64,000 nucleotides of DNA from Balanoglossus misakiensis (taxonomy: Eukaryota; Hemichordata), in the NCBI GenBank assembly GCA_040954595.2, contig CM082593.2:8742001-8806000 (forward strand). The letters run 5' to 3'. Positions 49,301 through 62,200 of this stretch are shown one piece after another; within the stretch, counting starts at the first letter, position 1; each line of letters opens with the position of its first letter. The position numbers and the translations under genes are program-made. Below the pieces are notes generated by a model. That model did no database searches, was not told where the DNA came from, and saw only the letters and a program-made list of their open reading frames with translations.

Positions 49301-52300
49301 GATTTTCTGTCCCACACGAGCCACAGGCGAGTTGTAGGACAAAATATCCCCGACGAGTGTGAGAAATATGATCCCAAGTCATTGGTGTGTGAGATTCTAT
49401 TTCTCACTTGGCCACAAAATTAGCCATATTCATATTAAAACATTGATTATATTATACCAGTATATTGATGGTGTAAATCACGCTATTTGATTGGTCGAGA
49501 CACGACACGTGACCGTGATATATTAGCCATATACCACAGTCATATATCATAGTCAAAGAAAATGTCTTTTTAAAATGTTTTATGCAAAGTTTCAATATAC
49601 TGGCATAATATAATAGCAATAAAACACCCCCAGCCATGGTATACCACTCGATTTTGACCAGTTCAACTCCATATACGCACTCGCTATCGCTCGTGCGTAT
49701 ATGTCGTGAACTGGTCAAAATCTCGTGGTATACCATGGCTGGGGGTGTTTTATTGCTTAAATAATTGACTGTGGAACCGTCGACTGGCATGTCGTAGTTT
49801 CTGTCCTTCTAATACACATCGCACCATTGGATAGCATTTAGCGCGCGTTAATGAAAGAACAATTTCTCATCCAATCAGAGCTTGCGTCATATACAGCTTT
49901 CGATTCAGAGGGAGTGTGGGATCGATTTGTTCTCACACTCTGATCCCACACTCTCAGCTTGCCAGGAGTGTGAGACACCTGCTTTCCATCCTCATCACAT
50001 CTGCAACAATAGTTTCATCGCTTGTCCTTTGTTTATCACCACAGCTTTCATGTGGATCCTGTTGATGGCAATGTGACTGTTATAAGCCAGGACTTGGACA
50101 GAGAGACATCTTCCACATACTTTGTCATTGCTGCAGCTACAGATGGTGGAGATAGAACTACAACAACAGAAATACAAGTCCATTTAAATGATATTAATGA
50201 TAAGGCACCAGAGTTTGTACGAGACCAATATGAAGGGTTTATTAGAGAAACCGTTAATGAAACAGATATAGTTACGGTTGAAGTAAGTTGTTACTCTAAC
50301 CCTGTCACCCCCAGTTCCCTCTTTAGAGGTCCAACCTTTTCATTCGAAGACAGCGGTCTATTCCTCAATTAGAACATTCTCGCAGTCTTCACTCAATAGA
50401 TAATGCAAACTTTTGAGAGGATTATTGCCAAATTAATGACAGACACAATATGTTTATACTTCAGTGATCAAATTGTTGAAGTCAAATCTTGCACAGTAAC
50501 CATTAAAACCCCTATAGCTGCCAAATTTCGCATATTTTTTTACACAGTAAAATACATCAAAAAAATTCCCTATCCTTTAAAATCCTCACCATTAAAGGGA
50601 CAAAGTCTCTCTCTCGCTGCACTTTTTCCATTAATTATGTTTGATACAAGACACCGTTTGTTATTCTACATATGGATATATAGTGAATGAACGTTCAACC
50701 ACACACAACTTCCATCCCTCTTATAGACAGGAGAGTGAAAAAACTTGCCAAAATGAATAATCGTTCTTTACCATTTATTCATTTTGGGCGAGTTTTTACT
50801 CTCATATCATACAAGTGGGATGGAAGTTTTGTGTGGTTGATCATTGATTCACTATATATCCACATTTACATTAACATAACCAGTGTCTTGTATCAAACAT
50901 AATTAATGAAAAAGGGGCAGCTGGAGAGAGACTTTGTCCCTTTAAGCCATATTACTTGCATTTGCGTCAGTTTGTCATCTCTTGGCGACGCACATCACCA
51001 CGATAGCTGTGCACTGTTTGTATGGAGGTTGATTAAATCGGTGTGGCACCTGTTTAATACACAGCGTGTTCAACATGCAGTCACAATCGGACATTGATAA
51101 GTTGTTCATATATACCATATAAGTACAATTTGTATGCGTATTTTCCTGCAAAATGTTTGCAGAGTATATTTTTGAAGAACAGTAAAGAATAATACAATCA
51201 TTTGTTTACTTCTCACAGGCTGCAGATGCGGATGAGGAATCAACTCCCAATACAAACATCACATATTCTATCCTTCAAGTTTCTCCACCAGAAGAATCAT
51301 TTGCAGTTGACAGTGAAACAGGAGTAGTCATGGTAACAACTCCTCTGGATTTTGACACCCTTCCTGAAGTCTACGGCGGCAAATACACACTGACAGTCAT
51401 GGCAGAAGATCATGGAGTTCCACCTCTCAATGACACAACAACTGTCATTGTAAATGTGGAGGTAAGCTTGGTCTTTCAAAAGTGATAGTGTCCATTTTGT
51501 GTCGTGTGTGAAGGAATGCAGTACATTTAAAGGTCGATGTTCGTTTTATGCCCATGTGCGTGCCAAACCAGAGACTCTGGTTACAAAAATTGTCTACAGT
51601 CATTGCCGTAAGGAAGTGTGCTGTCCTAACAACAGACAAGATGGTGGCGACCATATTCTGTGTTGGAGATCGGGAAAAGACAGCAAATTGGGTGAAAAGA
51701 AGGGACAGAAATACAGTGTACTTATACAGTGTGCATGAAATATGGAAGGAAGCGAAAGCAGTCCACTATTTGAATGCATCAAACGGAGAACATTTGGATT
51801 GGATGTAATGTTTGTACACACGAAATTATGTACTTGCGCATAAGACGACTGTTGGCCTTTAATATCAGAATTCATCTGCTAAGTTATATCTGTATTTGAG
51901 TTTGTGTCAGAATTTTGGTAACATTTGTTCAAAAGTCCCTATTCTTTTTCATCAAATTTGATGAAACAAAATTTTTACTGCTGAGGTTGACACCTGTATT
52001 TGTTATAGAAAGTATTTGAAAAGCATTTTAGTGAAATTATGAAAAGCTGCTTGCAAGTCTGATGATAAAAATGTAATGTTACCTATTTGTATTTCTTATG
52101 ACAGGGTGTTAATGATAATACTCCATATTTCCTGGAGACTGAGTATGTTGCATACATTTCAGAAGAGTATACAGGTGGAGGTAAGAGCCACATATACTTT
52201 AAATAACATATGTAGCATCATTATTAAAACCTCTATAGCAGCCACTTTTGCATTATTTTCATGATTTTATTTAAAAAAATCACAGGTGTTGTACATGCCA

Positions 52301-55300
52301 AAAAACCCAAAGCTAGCACATTTGCTGAAAAACAGCCTTTCTTAACTTCCCTTTTAACTCATTTTCATACTTGGCAAAAAGAAGACATGGTTGTATGTGG
52401 TAGGTTTCATCTAAACAAGACAGTGTAATTGCAGTTTTATTTTGAAGTAATATTTTTGGGATGGTTTTATTCACCAGATTATGTCATCACCGTTCATGCT
52501 TATGATGACGATGCCCCACATCAACCATATCAATATGACAGCACTGTGGACTACAGGATCATCAGTGGCTCCAATGACAAGTTCAGCTTAGCCCCAACAA
52601 CCGGTATACACAACGACAGCCATAGCAATGTCTCCATTTCATTGGGAGTTGCAAACATGGATGTAGATCTCTATGGTTACGAGTACACTATGACTCTTCG
52701 CATATCTGATCGTGGAAATCCACAATTATACAGTGATTGCCGTGTCATCGTACATGTGAATGATGTCAACAACAAGCCTCCTGCCTTTGAAGATAAGAAT
52801 GTGGTAGAAACAGTCAGAGAAGGTAAGTTTAAAGGGTGATACCATTTTCCAATTGGTGTCATTGGCCGGCAGACTTTGTGTATTTGCATAGCTATTGTTT
52901 GTACTTTGCGGCAGTTGATAAACAGTCAGGAGCAAAGTCGGAAATTTGTCATCTGTTAAAAGTTTTCATGAGCTATAACCCATGAAAAATATGAAAATAC
53001 GCTTAGCCTGTCACGCAGTGACACCAATCGGAAAATGGTATCACCCACACCAAGGTGGGCGGAAGTTGGTCCTGGCACTTTTTTTCCCATGATTCAAATT
53101 ACGGTAAACGCCATATTGGAAATTCTGCCAACTTTCCTTCGATTTTGTAAAAAATCGCGTGACTTATACATGGCAAATATGTTTTATTCTGAAAGAGTGA
53201 CCTCAAAGCTACCAAATGATGTAGAAATCTGCTAGGCCGGATTTCCCCTTTAAGTAGATACAGGCTACTTACAGATTTTGAAAAATGATTTGTTTTGGAC
53301 AAGATCTTCACAGCTGCTGAAAGTAACTTTCTTGTCCAGAATGCCAAATCACAGGGGGGAAAAAATACCAGTCAAATTATGAAACTACCAATAACATTGC
53401 TGAAAATTGCTTTTCCTGAATAAGATATTTCTGATAGGAGGCCAGAAACAGCTGTCTATTTGCTGTCTGTTACTAGTATTCAACAACTAAAGCACAGAAA
53501 GATGTTGAGCCCCAAAAACAAATTTTGTAAAAGTTGCAGTTATAAAATGTCAAGGATAACACTATTTTCAAAAGGTACTACCGGTATACGAGAATAATGC
53601 ATCTCAGTACAATTTCATTGGTGATTTTTATTTTCTGATTATAGATGTTAGTGTGGGACACCTCGTTGCAAGTATGACAGCTACTGATCCAGACAGAGAC
53701 AGTGTGCTCTTCTATGAAATCACAAATATTTTGGCACGAAATGAACGTGGAGAGGATGTGACTAATGGAAGTGATTACACAACACAGTTTCAAATAAATG
53801 ACACTACTGGTTCTGTCTATGTCAATGAACCAATGGACAGAGAGACAGTGGAAACATTCTTCTTGGACCTCAAGGTGACAGACACAAATGCAACAGAGGA
53901 ACAAAGTGATACAGGTAGGCTCAGTTGCAGAATATTGATATTTATAGACACGGCAACATTGATGGTCACCGAAGGAGAAGCAGGGTTTTTTTTATGCTGA
54001 GATAAGAGGACATTACAAGTCTTCTAAAATCAAACGTGGGTACTTTTTTTTCTTTGCTATTGATCAACAATTTGTTTTCACAACAAAAGATTTTTCAATT
54101 AAAAATTTGCATTTTAGGGTCATACCAGTATACAAAATTTATGATAAAAAGTAGTTCGGTGTTGGGCAATTTCAATCAAAACATCTGTTTTTCCGTTCTG
54201 CTCATCCAATTGCTTTTGTCTTTGATTAGGAGGCTGCTACAAATGTGTTCCATTAAATTTCTTCTTGTAATTTTGTAAATATGCCATTGTGGGTATGTAT
54301 TGGAAATTGGTCAGTACAAGATCAAATGGTAGCATTGTGTCATTGAAGCTATTTTCGTTGTTGCCATTTTGATTTGGATTTTAACTTAATAGTGCCTGTC
54401 CATGTTGTTAAAACTTGTTCACATAAATAAACAGTCACTGTGAGTGGTTCAAATAAAGATAGTAGAAAAGAAAATGTAATTAAAGGGACAAAGTCTCTCT
54501 CTCCCTGCCCTTTTTCCCATTTATTATGTTTGATACAAGACACTCTTTATGTTATTCTACATGTGGATATATAGTGAATCAATGTTCAACCACACACAAC
54601 TTCCATCCCACTAACGCTTATATGATATGATAGTAAATGGTAGAGACCGATTATTCATCTTGGCGAGTTTTTTCACTCTTGTGTCTACAAACGGGATGGA
54701 AGTTGTGTGTGGTCGAACATTGATTTACTATATATCAACATGTAGAATAACATAAACGGTGTCTTGTATCAAACATAATTCATGGAAAAGGGGTAGTGAG
54801 GGAGAGACTTTGTCCCTTTAAGAGAAAGAGGCTCCACACATCAATAATTAATTTCTTAGTGTTGTATTGACTGTTGTGTGTAATGTAAATGTGTGTTTTT
54901 TACCAGCTTCATTGAGGTTTTGTGTAATCCATCATATAATGGACCTGTGTCAACAATTGTCTTTTCTTTTCTACTGTCTATGGTTCCACAAATAAAAATG
55001 ACACACAACAGGGTTAGACCATAATTGGATTCTCATCTGGTTGTACAAATCATGGAGCTCCAAATGACCTTATTAAACTATGACCTTTTCACAGCTGAGC
55101 TGGAAGTCCGGGTTGATGACGTGAATGACGAAAGCCCAAAGTTCCAAAATACTGAGATAGGAAAGGACAATGAAACTGAATACTATATGGGCTCCATACA
55201 AGAAGAAACGCTAAATTTTGTCTACTCTGAAGTGAAAGCTGTTGATGGAGATAAAGGTGCCAATGGAGATGTCGAGTATGTTATCACGGAGGATGAAACA

Positions 55301-56052
55301 GATCACTTTCAAATCAATAGCCTGACTGGTAAGTGTGACATTTATACTGCGCAATCCAGACACTAGACATTAATTTAAAGGGAAGTGGTCGTCGTGCCGC
55401 ATTAATGTTCCCCTAAAGAGAATATGCCCATACCGGTGCAAACCCCACTGCAGTCCCCACAACCTACTAGGATCTTCAGTTGCTGTCATGCCCAGTCTAC
55501 TCTATGGTTGGCTGCTTCGTTCATTCTAAGAATTATCTACTTTCAGGGATTTGTGGATGAATTGTAATGTTTATCGACAAACAGACGTGGCGCAACGACC
55601 GCTTCCCTTTAAGATCACATATTTTACCTTCTATGTGCAAATGTATTCATATTACATAAAAATTACCTCATCCCTTCCAATAGCATTAGTTTTTTGTTTC
55701 CCTTATTTTGTTGAAATGCAAACAAAAGAAGTCGGCCTTCATGATGCAAATGCATTGAGGTTATATGTGAAGCATTCGGTGCCATCCCTTCATTTTGTGT
55801 TTCACCAATTACAGCTGTAAATTTCTCAACTTCTTCTTCTGAATGGTTGTTCTTGCTACACTATTTTACTGAGGACCATTTATGTGGTGTGTATGCCATT
55901 TCGACTAGCAACGTTTTATGTGTTTCAAGTGTCATGGCTTCTCCATTGTAGTTGTTCACAATCATGTGTAGGCCTTTACTCCCCAAACTTTGCCAAACAA
56001 AATCAATCATCACAGTGGAGCTATATCAGCCACTAAGTGTGTACAAATGATG

Positions 56053-56084
<32 letters not shown>

Positions 56085-56128
56085 GATGATGATGATGATG
56101 GTGATGGTAATGATGATGATGGTGATGG

Positions 56129-56167
<39 letters not shown>

Positions 56168-56168
56168 C

Positions 56169-56208
<40 letters not shown>

Positions 56209-59200
56209 GTAATGATGATGATGGTGATGGTGATGGTGATGGTGATGATGATGATGATGATGATGATGATGTTGACCCTCTCTTTACATCAGGTGACATC
56301 ACACTAAAAAGCGCTGTAGACCGAGAAGAACATGATCAATTAAACATCACGGTTAAAGCTGAAGATTCTGGTTCACCACCACTATCAAGTAAAATTGTGG
56401 TGTATTTTATAATTGAGGACATCAATGATAAGTCACCTGTATATGAGAACCTACCAGCGACTACTGATGTATTAGAGAACGTTGAATATGGAACTGAAAT
56501 ATATACTGTCTCTGCCAGTGATGACGACTCTGGTAACAATGCAGTTATTGAATATACAATCACAGCCGGTAACGCTGAAGGAAGATTTGCCATCAACAAG
56601 ACAACAGTGAGTATCAAACCTGAAGATAAGTGTTCAAAGTATAGATTTGAAAATTGTTGTGTAGTGCATTAATTTTTGTTCCGTTTACAATGAGATGTCA
56701 ACAAAAGTGTACAGATTTATATTGAGTTATGTTTTTTAGCTATACATGTACATGTATAGATTGAATAATCTATAGCTATGTGTGTGTGTGTGTGAATGCA
56801 TGCATACTGCATATGTACGATACGTTCATACCTATCTATGTACATCTGTCTTGTATGTTATTAAAGCCTCAGTATTTCTCGTAGGGGCAAAATTTTGTTT
56901 GAAACGGCATCTATAATTTCTAAAAGTAGATGATAATTGATACTGAATCGAACAGTCATCATCCCCAGCTCTGCTCATAAACTCATACAATTTACAATAT
57001 AACAAGTGAAGAATGACTTTCTGTCCGGACAGAAAGTCAGGCTTAGTTGACACACGTGACTACTGCGCATGCGCACTCAAATGTGAATCTATGCGGAAGA
57101 GGTTTGGTCGCCCCAAATCAAGCGACTCAGCGAAGAAATGCGCACTAATTCGGCGAAATTTTGGGAAGATAACTTTATGGGAGAAATCAGTCGATGGAAC
57201 CAGATCAAATCCGAAAATGGTCTGACCATCAAATGTCAAAGTGGCACGTTTGCTGATCGACATGTACAACATTTCCGTTGTAAACAAACCCGCGCATCAT
57301 TTCAAGTGTTACGGGTAATATTTACGGCTTGCATGCAGCTACAGTTGCCCAAACCTTTCTTCTATCTTCATTATATAGTATTCCATGATGAATGTACGGG
57401 AAAAACGGGCATTTTTCGATGATGAAAAATGGATACACACGAGAAATACTGGGGCTTTAACATAATGTAAACAATATATTATACTTGTTGTTGCCAGCAA
57501 AATATATTGTAAAACAGGAAATTTTCATATATAAACAGAGGCAACTGCTAAGTGACGATAAATTTTTCACGTTCTCATATTCCACTGCATTGTTATCTCC
57601 AGAAGAAAAAAAAACAAAACATTTTTATGTGACTTTTTATTTTCGTGTTTAGTTTGCTCTTGTGTAGTTCTCAAAAATTTGTCCTTCGCAAAAAAATTTG
57701 CGTTTGACAGTAACTGGTACTGGTACTTTTCACTGATGATGGGAACATTTGATAAAATAGCCAATCACTGGCATTCTCAGGTTACTTCATCACTGCGGCA
57801 TTACTGTCCTAGAAATTAAGACTCATCAATTTTGTCAAATCTGAAGGAATATATGCTGTGTTATCAGAACTATATGATCACTGTGAAGGATATATGCCGT
57901 ACAACAGAAGTGATTTTCGTGAGTGATGCAGATAGAGTATGGAATATAGATACAGTATCTTTTTGCTTGCTTGATACCTATAGGGTGTTGTGACTATTGC
58001 ACTTGAGCTGAACAGAGAAGAGACAGCAGCATATACCCTGACAATTACAGCCACTGATAATCCTGGTGGATCCACACAACTCCAAACATCCAGTGATGTA
58101 AGTAGTAGACACAAAGTGCATTTCATGATGGTATGAAATCCGTAATGGTCTGTACCATTCCGTCATAAGCATCACTTAGATATGGTCCAAAAGATTTCGT
58201 CTTGTGGTCATCAAGGATTGTGGTATTTTAATTTGAAGTTGTGCAATGTGCTCCAAAAGATTTGAATGAAGAAATCACCAGCAATGAGAAAGTTAAAGCA
58301 ATTACCACCTGCTCAAATATGACCTCAATTTTTATAACTAACGATTAACTCATCACAGATCTTAAAGGGATGAAGAATATCTCTCGCTGCCCTTTTTGCA
58401 TTATTTATGTTTGATATGAGACAACATTTATGTTAATGTACATATGGATATCTAGTGAATCAATGTTCAACCAAATACACCGTCCTTCCATCCTGCTTGT
58501 ATGACATGAGAGTAAAAATTCGCCCTAAATGAATAAATGGTAAAGACTGATTATTCATTTTGGCAAGTTTTATCACTGTCACGTCTACAAGCAGGGTGGA
58601 AGGTGTGTGTGATTGAACGTTGATTCACTATATATCCACATGTAGAATAACATAAACGGTGTCTTGTATCAAACATAATTAATGGAAAAAGGGCAGTGAG
58701 AGAGAGACTTTGTCTCTTTAATATATACTCCTTTCCATAATAAAGGTAAAAAAGCACTGGTTTGACGGCATTTGCAAACAGTTTTGGGGAAGTCACTCAA
58801 TGTTTGTTAACAATATTTGCAATAAAAATTGTGATCTGCATGTTTTTGAGACAAAAGTTTTCATTTTTCCTATTATACATAGCTTGACATTAGAGTCTTG
58901 GATGTCAACAACAACCCACCAGAATTTTTAGAAGATTCGTATGAAGCTGATGTGAGAGAGGACGAAGCATTTGGCAAGGTCGTTATCAGGGTCACAGCAG
59001 ACGATCCTGATTTGGATGAAGGAGGTGACGTTGTTTACCGTTTTGGTCAGAGAAATGATTCAGGTATGTCAGTTGCTACAGCTGGTCATTTTGACAAAAA
59101 ATAGGTTTAATTCATTCTGTACTTCTACCGATGTTGTCTGCTTTGGTGAACAGCAAAATCTACCAAAGAGTTTAATGTACCCTGGAGGCTTATGGATATG

Positions 59201-62200
59201 GTATACACATATTGACTGGCCATGAGGGCAACAGCATACTGAAGGGACTGTGTTGGGGGGGGGGGGGGTAACTCGCAGTCTCGAGGGGTGAAAGATGTAC
59301 ATGTATACTGTTGCCCAAAAGGCCAGTCAATATGTGTTTTGTAACACACCACATCCACAGCCATGCATGAGAACTCACAATACAAAAAGTACGTCATTTT
59401 TTTCGGAACTGATGCCCGGCAGGCAACAGCACAAAAAGAATGCACACCATGTGACTCTCCATTGATGAATGAGAAGACAGTTTGTGGATGAGTTGTGTTA
59501 CAATAACATATGCTGCCTCATGAATGGTGCTGTTGTTCTTGGGGCCACTATTGCACAACACACCCACATGCACGTACACCCAACACACATGCACACACAC
59601 AATACTTGAAATACAAATAATTAATATGCACTGCCTACAATGCCATGTAATGCATGTACATAGGTAGCTGAGTTTAATCACACGATTATTCTACTAGAAT
59701 TTACAAACTAGACAAGCAACAGAATGGTGACATGTCCCTCATATAAACAAGATAAACACATCCTGCACAGCATGGTTTGAGCCTGAAATATAACTTAAGT
59801 CTTGTTCTCACTAAAAGTTTCGACACCAGTGTTATGCCAGTGTTTACTCTCTGCAAACACAGGGGATTAGCCCACAGAATCTCCGTGCGTCCACACACTA
59901 AACTTTTGGCCACTGTTTTGAAATAAACACCGTCTAAATCGCCATGTTTAGCAACACGGCAACTAACAAAATTGAGGACGTCGAGGACATTACAGAAACA
60001 TGTTTCAGTTTCTATACCTGCATATGCGTTCTAAACGACTTTGTGACAGTTTTGATAATGTTTAGAAGTAAATGAATGTTAATCCATAAATGGAAAATGC
60101 CTCAGCTTTTCGGTGATGGAGAGAACCTTCCGAAAGTTGGTAGCAGACAGAAGTGTTGCAGACCTGGCAAACTGCGAATGGTTTGAAAACCACTCGCGTC
60201 CAGTGTGATTGACTTAACAATGGAAACTGACCAAAGACAATGGGCTATACCTAATAAACATACCCAAAAGTCACTGCAGGGTGGCGCTTTTGAACGGTGT
60301 TTGTTTATCTTTGCGTTCTCACTGACTATTTGCGTCGGAGCTCTGGCCCAGCACTGGCCCTGACCCGCCACCCATCGCCGTCGCAAATTAACACCGGCCC
60401 AACACCGGTGTAAAGCGTTCTCACTTGTTTTTTTCCGTCGGTGTCAAATCTACACCGGTGTAGCACCGGTGTAAACGTGCCAGTGAGAACGCCACATTAG
60501 AGTTATACATTGAGTCACATTTGATCACTCTTAATGGGACAAAGTATCTCTCATGCTGCCCTTTTTCCATTAATTATGTTTGATACATGACACCGTGCAT
60601 ATGAATGACACACATCCACAAGCAACTTCTATCCCGCTTGTATGATATGAGAGTAAAAACTCGCCCAAAATGAATAAATGTTAGAGAACAGTTATTCATT
60701 TTGGTGAGTTTTTTTCACTCTCATGTCTACAAATGTACAAACGGGAGGGAAGTTGTGTGCGGTTGAATGTTGATTCACTATATATCCACATGTACATTAA
60801 CATAAACAGTGTCTTGCATCAAACATAATAAATGGAAAAAGGGTAGCGAGAGAGAGACTTTGTCCCTTTAAATGCATACAGTGGTTGCCCCAAAAAATGA
60901 AAGGAAGTCGCAAGTTACTGATAGTGGACCTTGAAGTGTGTGTTTTCACTCTTATATTCTCAGGTTTATTTGGCATTACAACTGATTCGTCTGGTCAGCA
61001 ATATGATGTTGGTGTGGTGACAGTGGCAGCGAACTCACTCACAGGACAGCAAGGTCTTTATTATCTGGAAATAATTGCAAGCGATGGAGGAACTCCACCA
61101 CTCAATACAAGTGCACCATTGATGGTTAATGTCTTAGATGTCAATGACAATCCTCCTGTATTTGATAAAGTCACACACTATAGTGGAACAGAAATACCGG
61201 TGAATGGTAACACAACGATAGACGTTTCTCTGCCAGAGGTAAAGAAATAATTGTGTTATCAAATCAGTACATTGTAGGAGTCCAAATAATTTGTGGTATG
61301 GCTATTGTATTACATTGTATATGTTTTTCTGGTGACAAAAATCCCTGTAACATGGGATTTTGTCAGGGACGGTGTTGAGGGGTGGGACCTGGGTCGGGGC
61401 GCCGCACTAAGCAGCGATTCAAATCACGTGTGAACAGAAACACTGCACTAAACGCCGATCTAAATGCCCTCTACCGACGCGGTCTAAGCGTTGAGGTTGA
61501 CTTTACTAAAACAATGGCCGAAGCAGTGTCTCGAGGCAACAATTGGAGTGTCGACGCGGAAATAGACTGTCGACAGTCCCTCGCGCCTAATGTGTATTGA
61601 TTCGGCGTTTCGTGCGAGGGCCGTAAGGCCCGTATCTTTTGTTGGCCTAAGGCCCGACTCGGCGTTTCGTGGTGCGATGGCCGTAAGGCCTCGGGCGTGG
61701 GCGTCGCACCACGAAGCGCCCAATCGGGCCTTCGGCCCTCGCACGAAACGCCGTATCGATACACATTAGGCGCGAGGGACTGTCGACAGTCTACGCGGAA
61801 ATGGCCAAGGCACATACACAGGAATTGCAAACTCGACCTCCGACAACGATTTTGTAGCATGGACTGCAGTCTTCCAATCGCAACCTCCAATGAAAGGTTA
61901 CCATAAACGGGTATCGGGTCATTCAAATGCCCATGAAATCGGCGTCGACGACGTTTAAAAAGCAAATTCAGTAAACACATCACTGGATCCGCCATTGTGA
62001 CCTTTGGCCACACTGCTGTGGACCCCGTCCCTTTTATACACATGTGAATGCAAAACTATTTGAGTCGCTGATAAGAAATGTTTACCAACTTTTATAATCC
62101 CAAAAAGGGCGCCCTAACCATGGCACGTGTGCAAGGGGCTATAGTGTATAGGCACTGAGACTCGACCCCATAGACAATGGGTTGCGGAGAAATGTTAATC

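Noticed and set aside
56037-56672. 211-codon poly-Asp open frame as a separate gene
   Set aside because: It is a GAT microsatellite in an intron running into cadherin exon 21. No independent start or domain is supported.
61471-62043. 190-codon minus-strand frame and its partners over the CpG-rich hairpin
   Set aside because: The frames are mirror products of an inverted repeat; internal peptide repeats reflect DNA symmetry, not a protein family.
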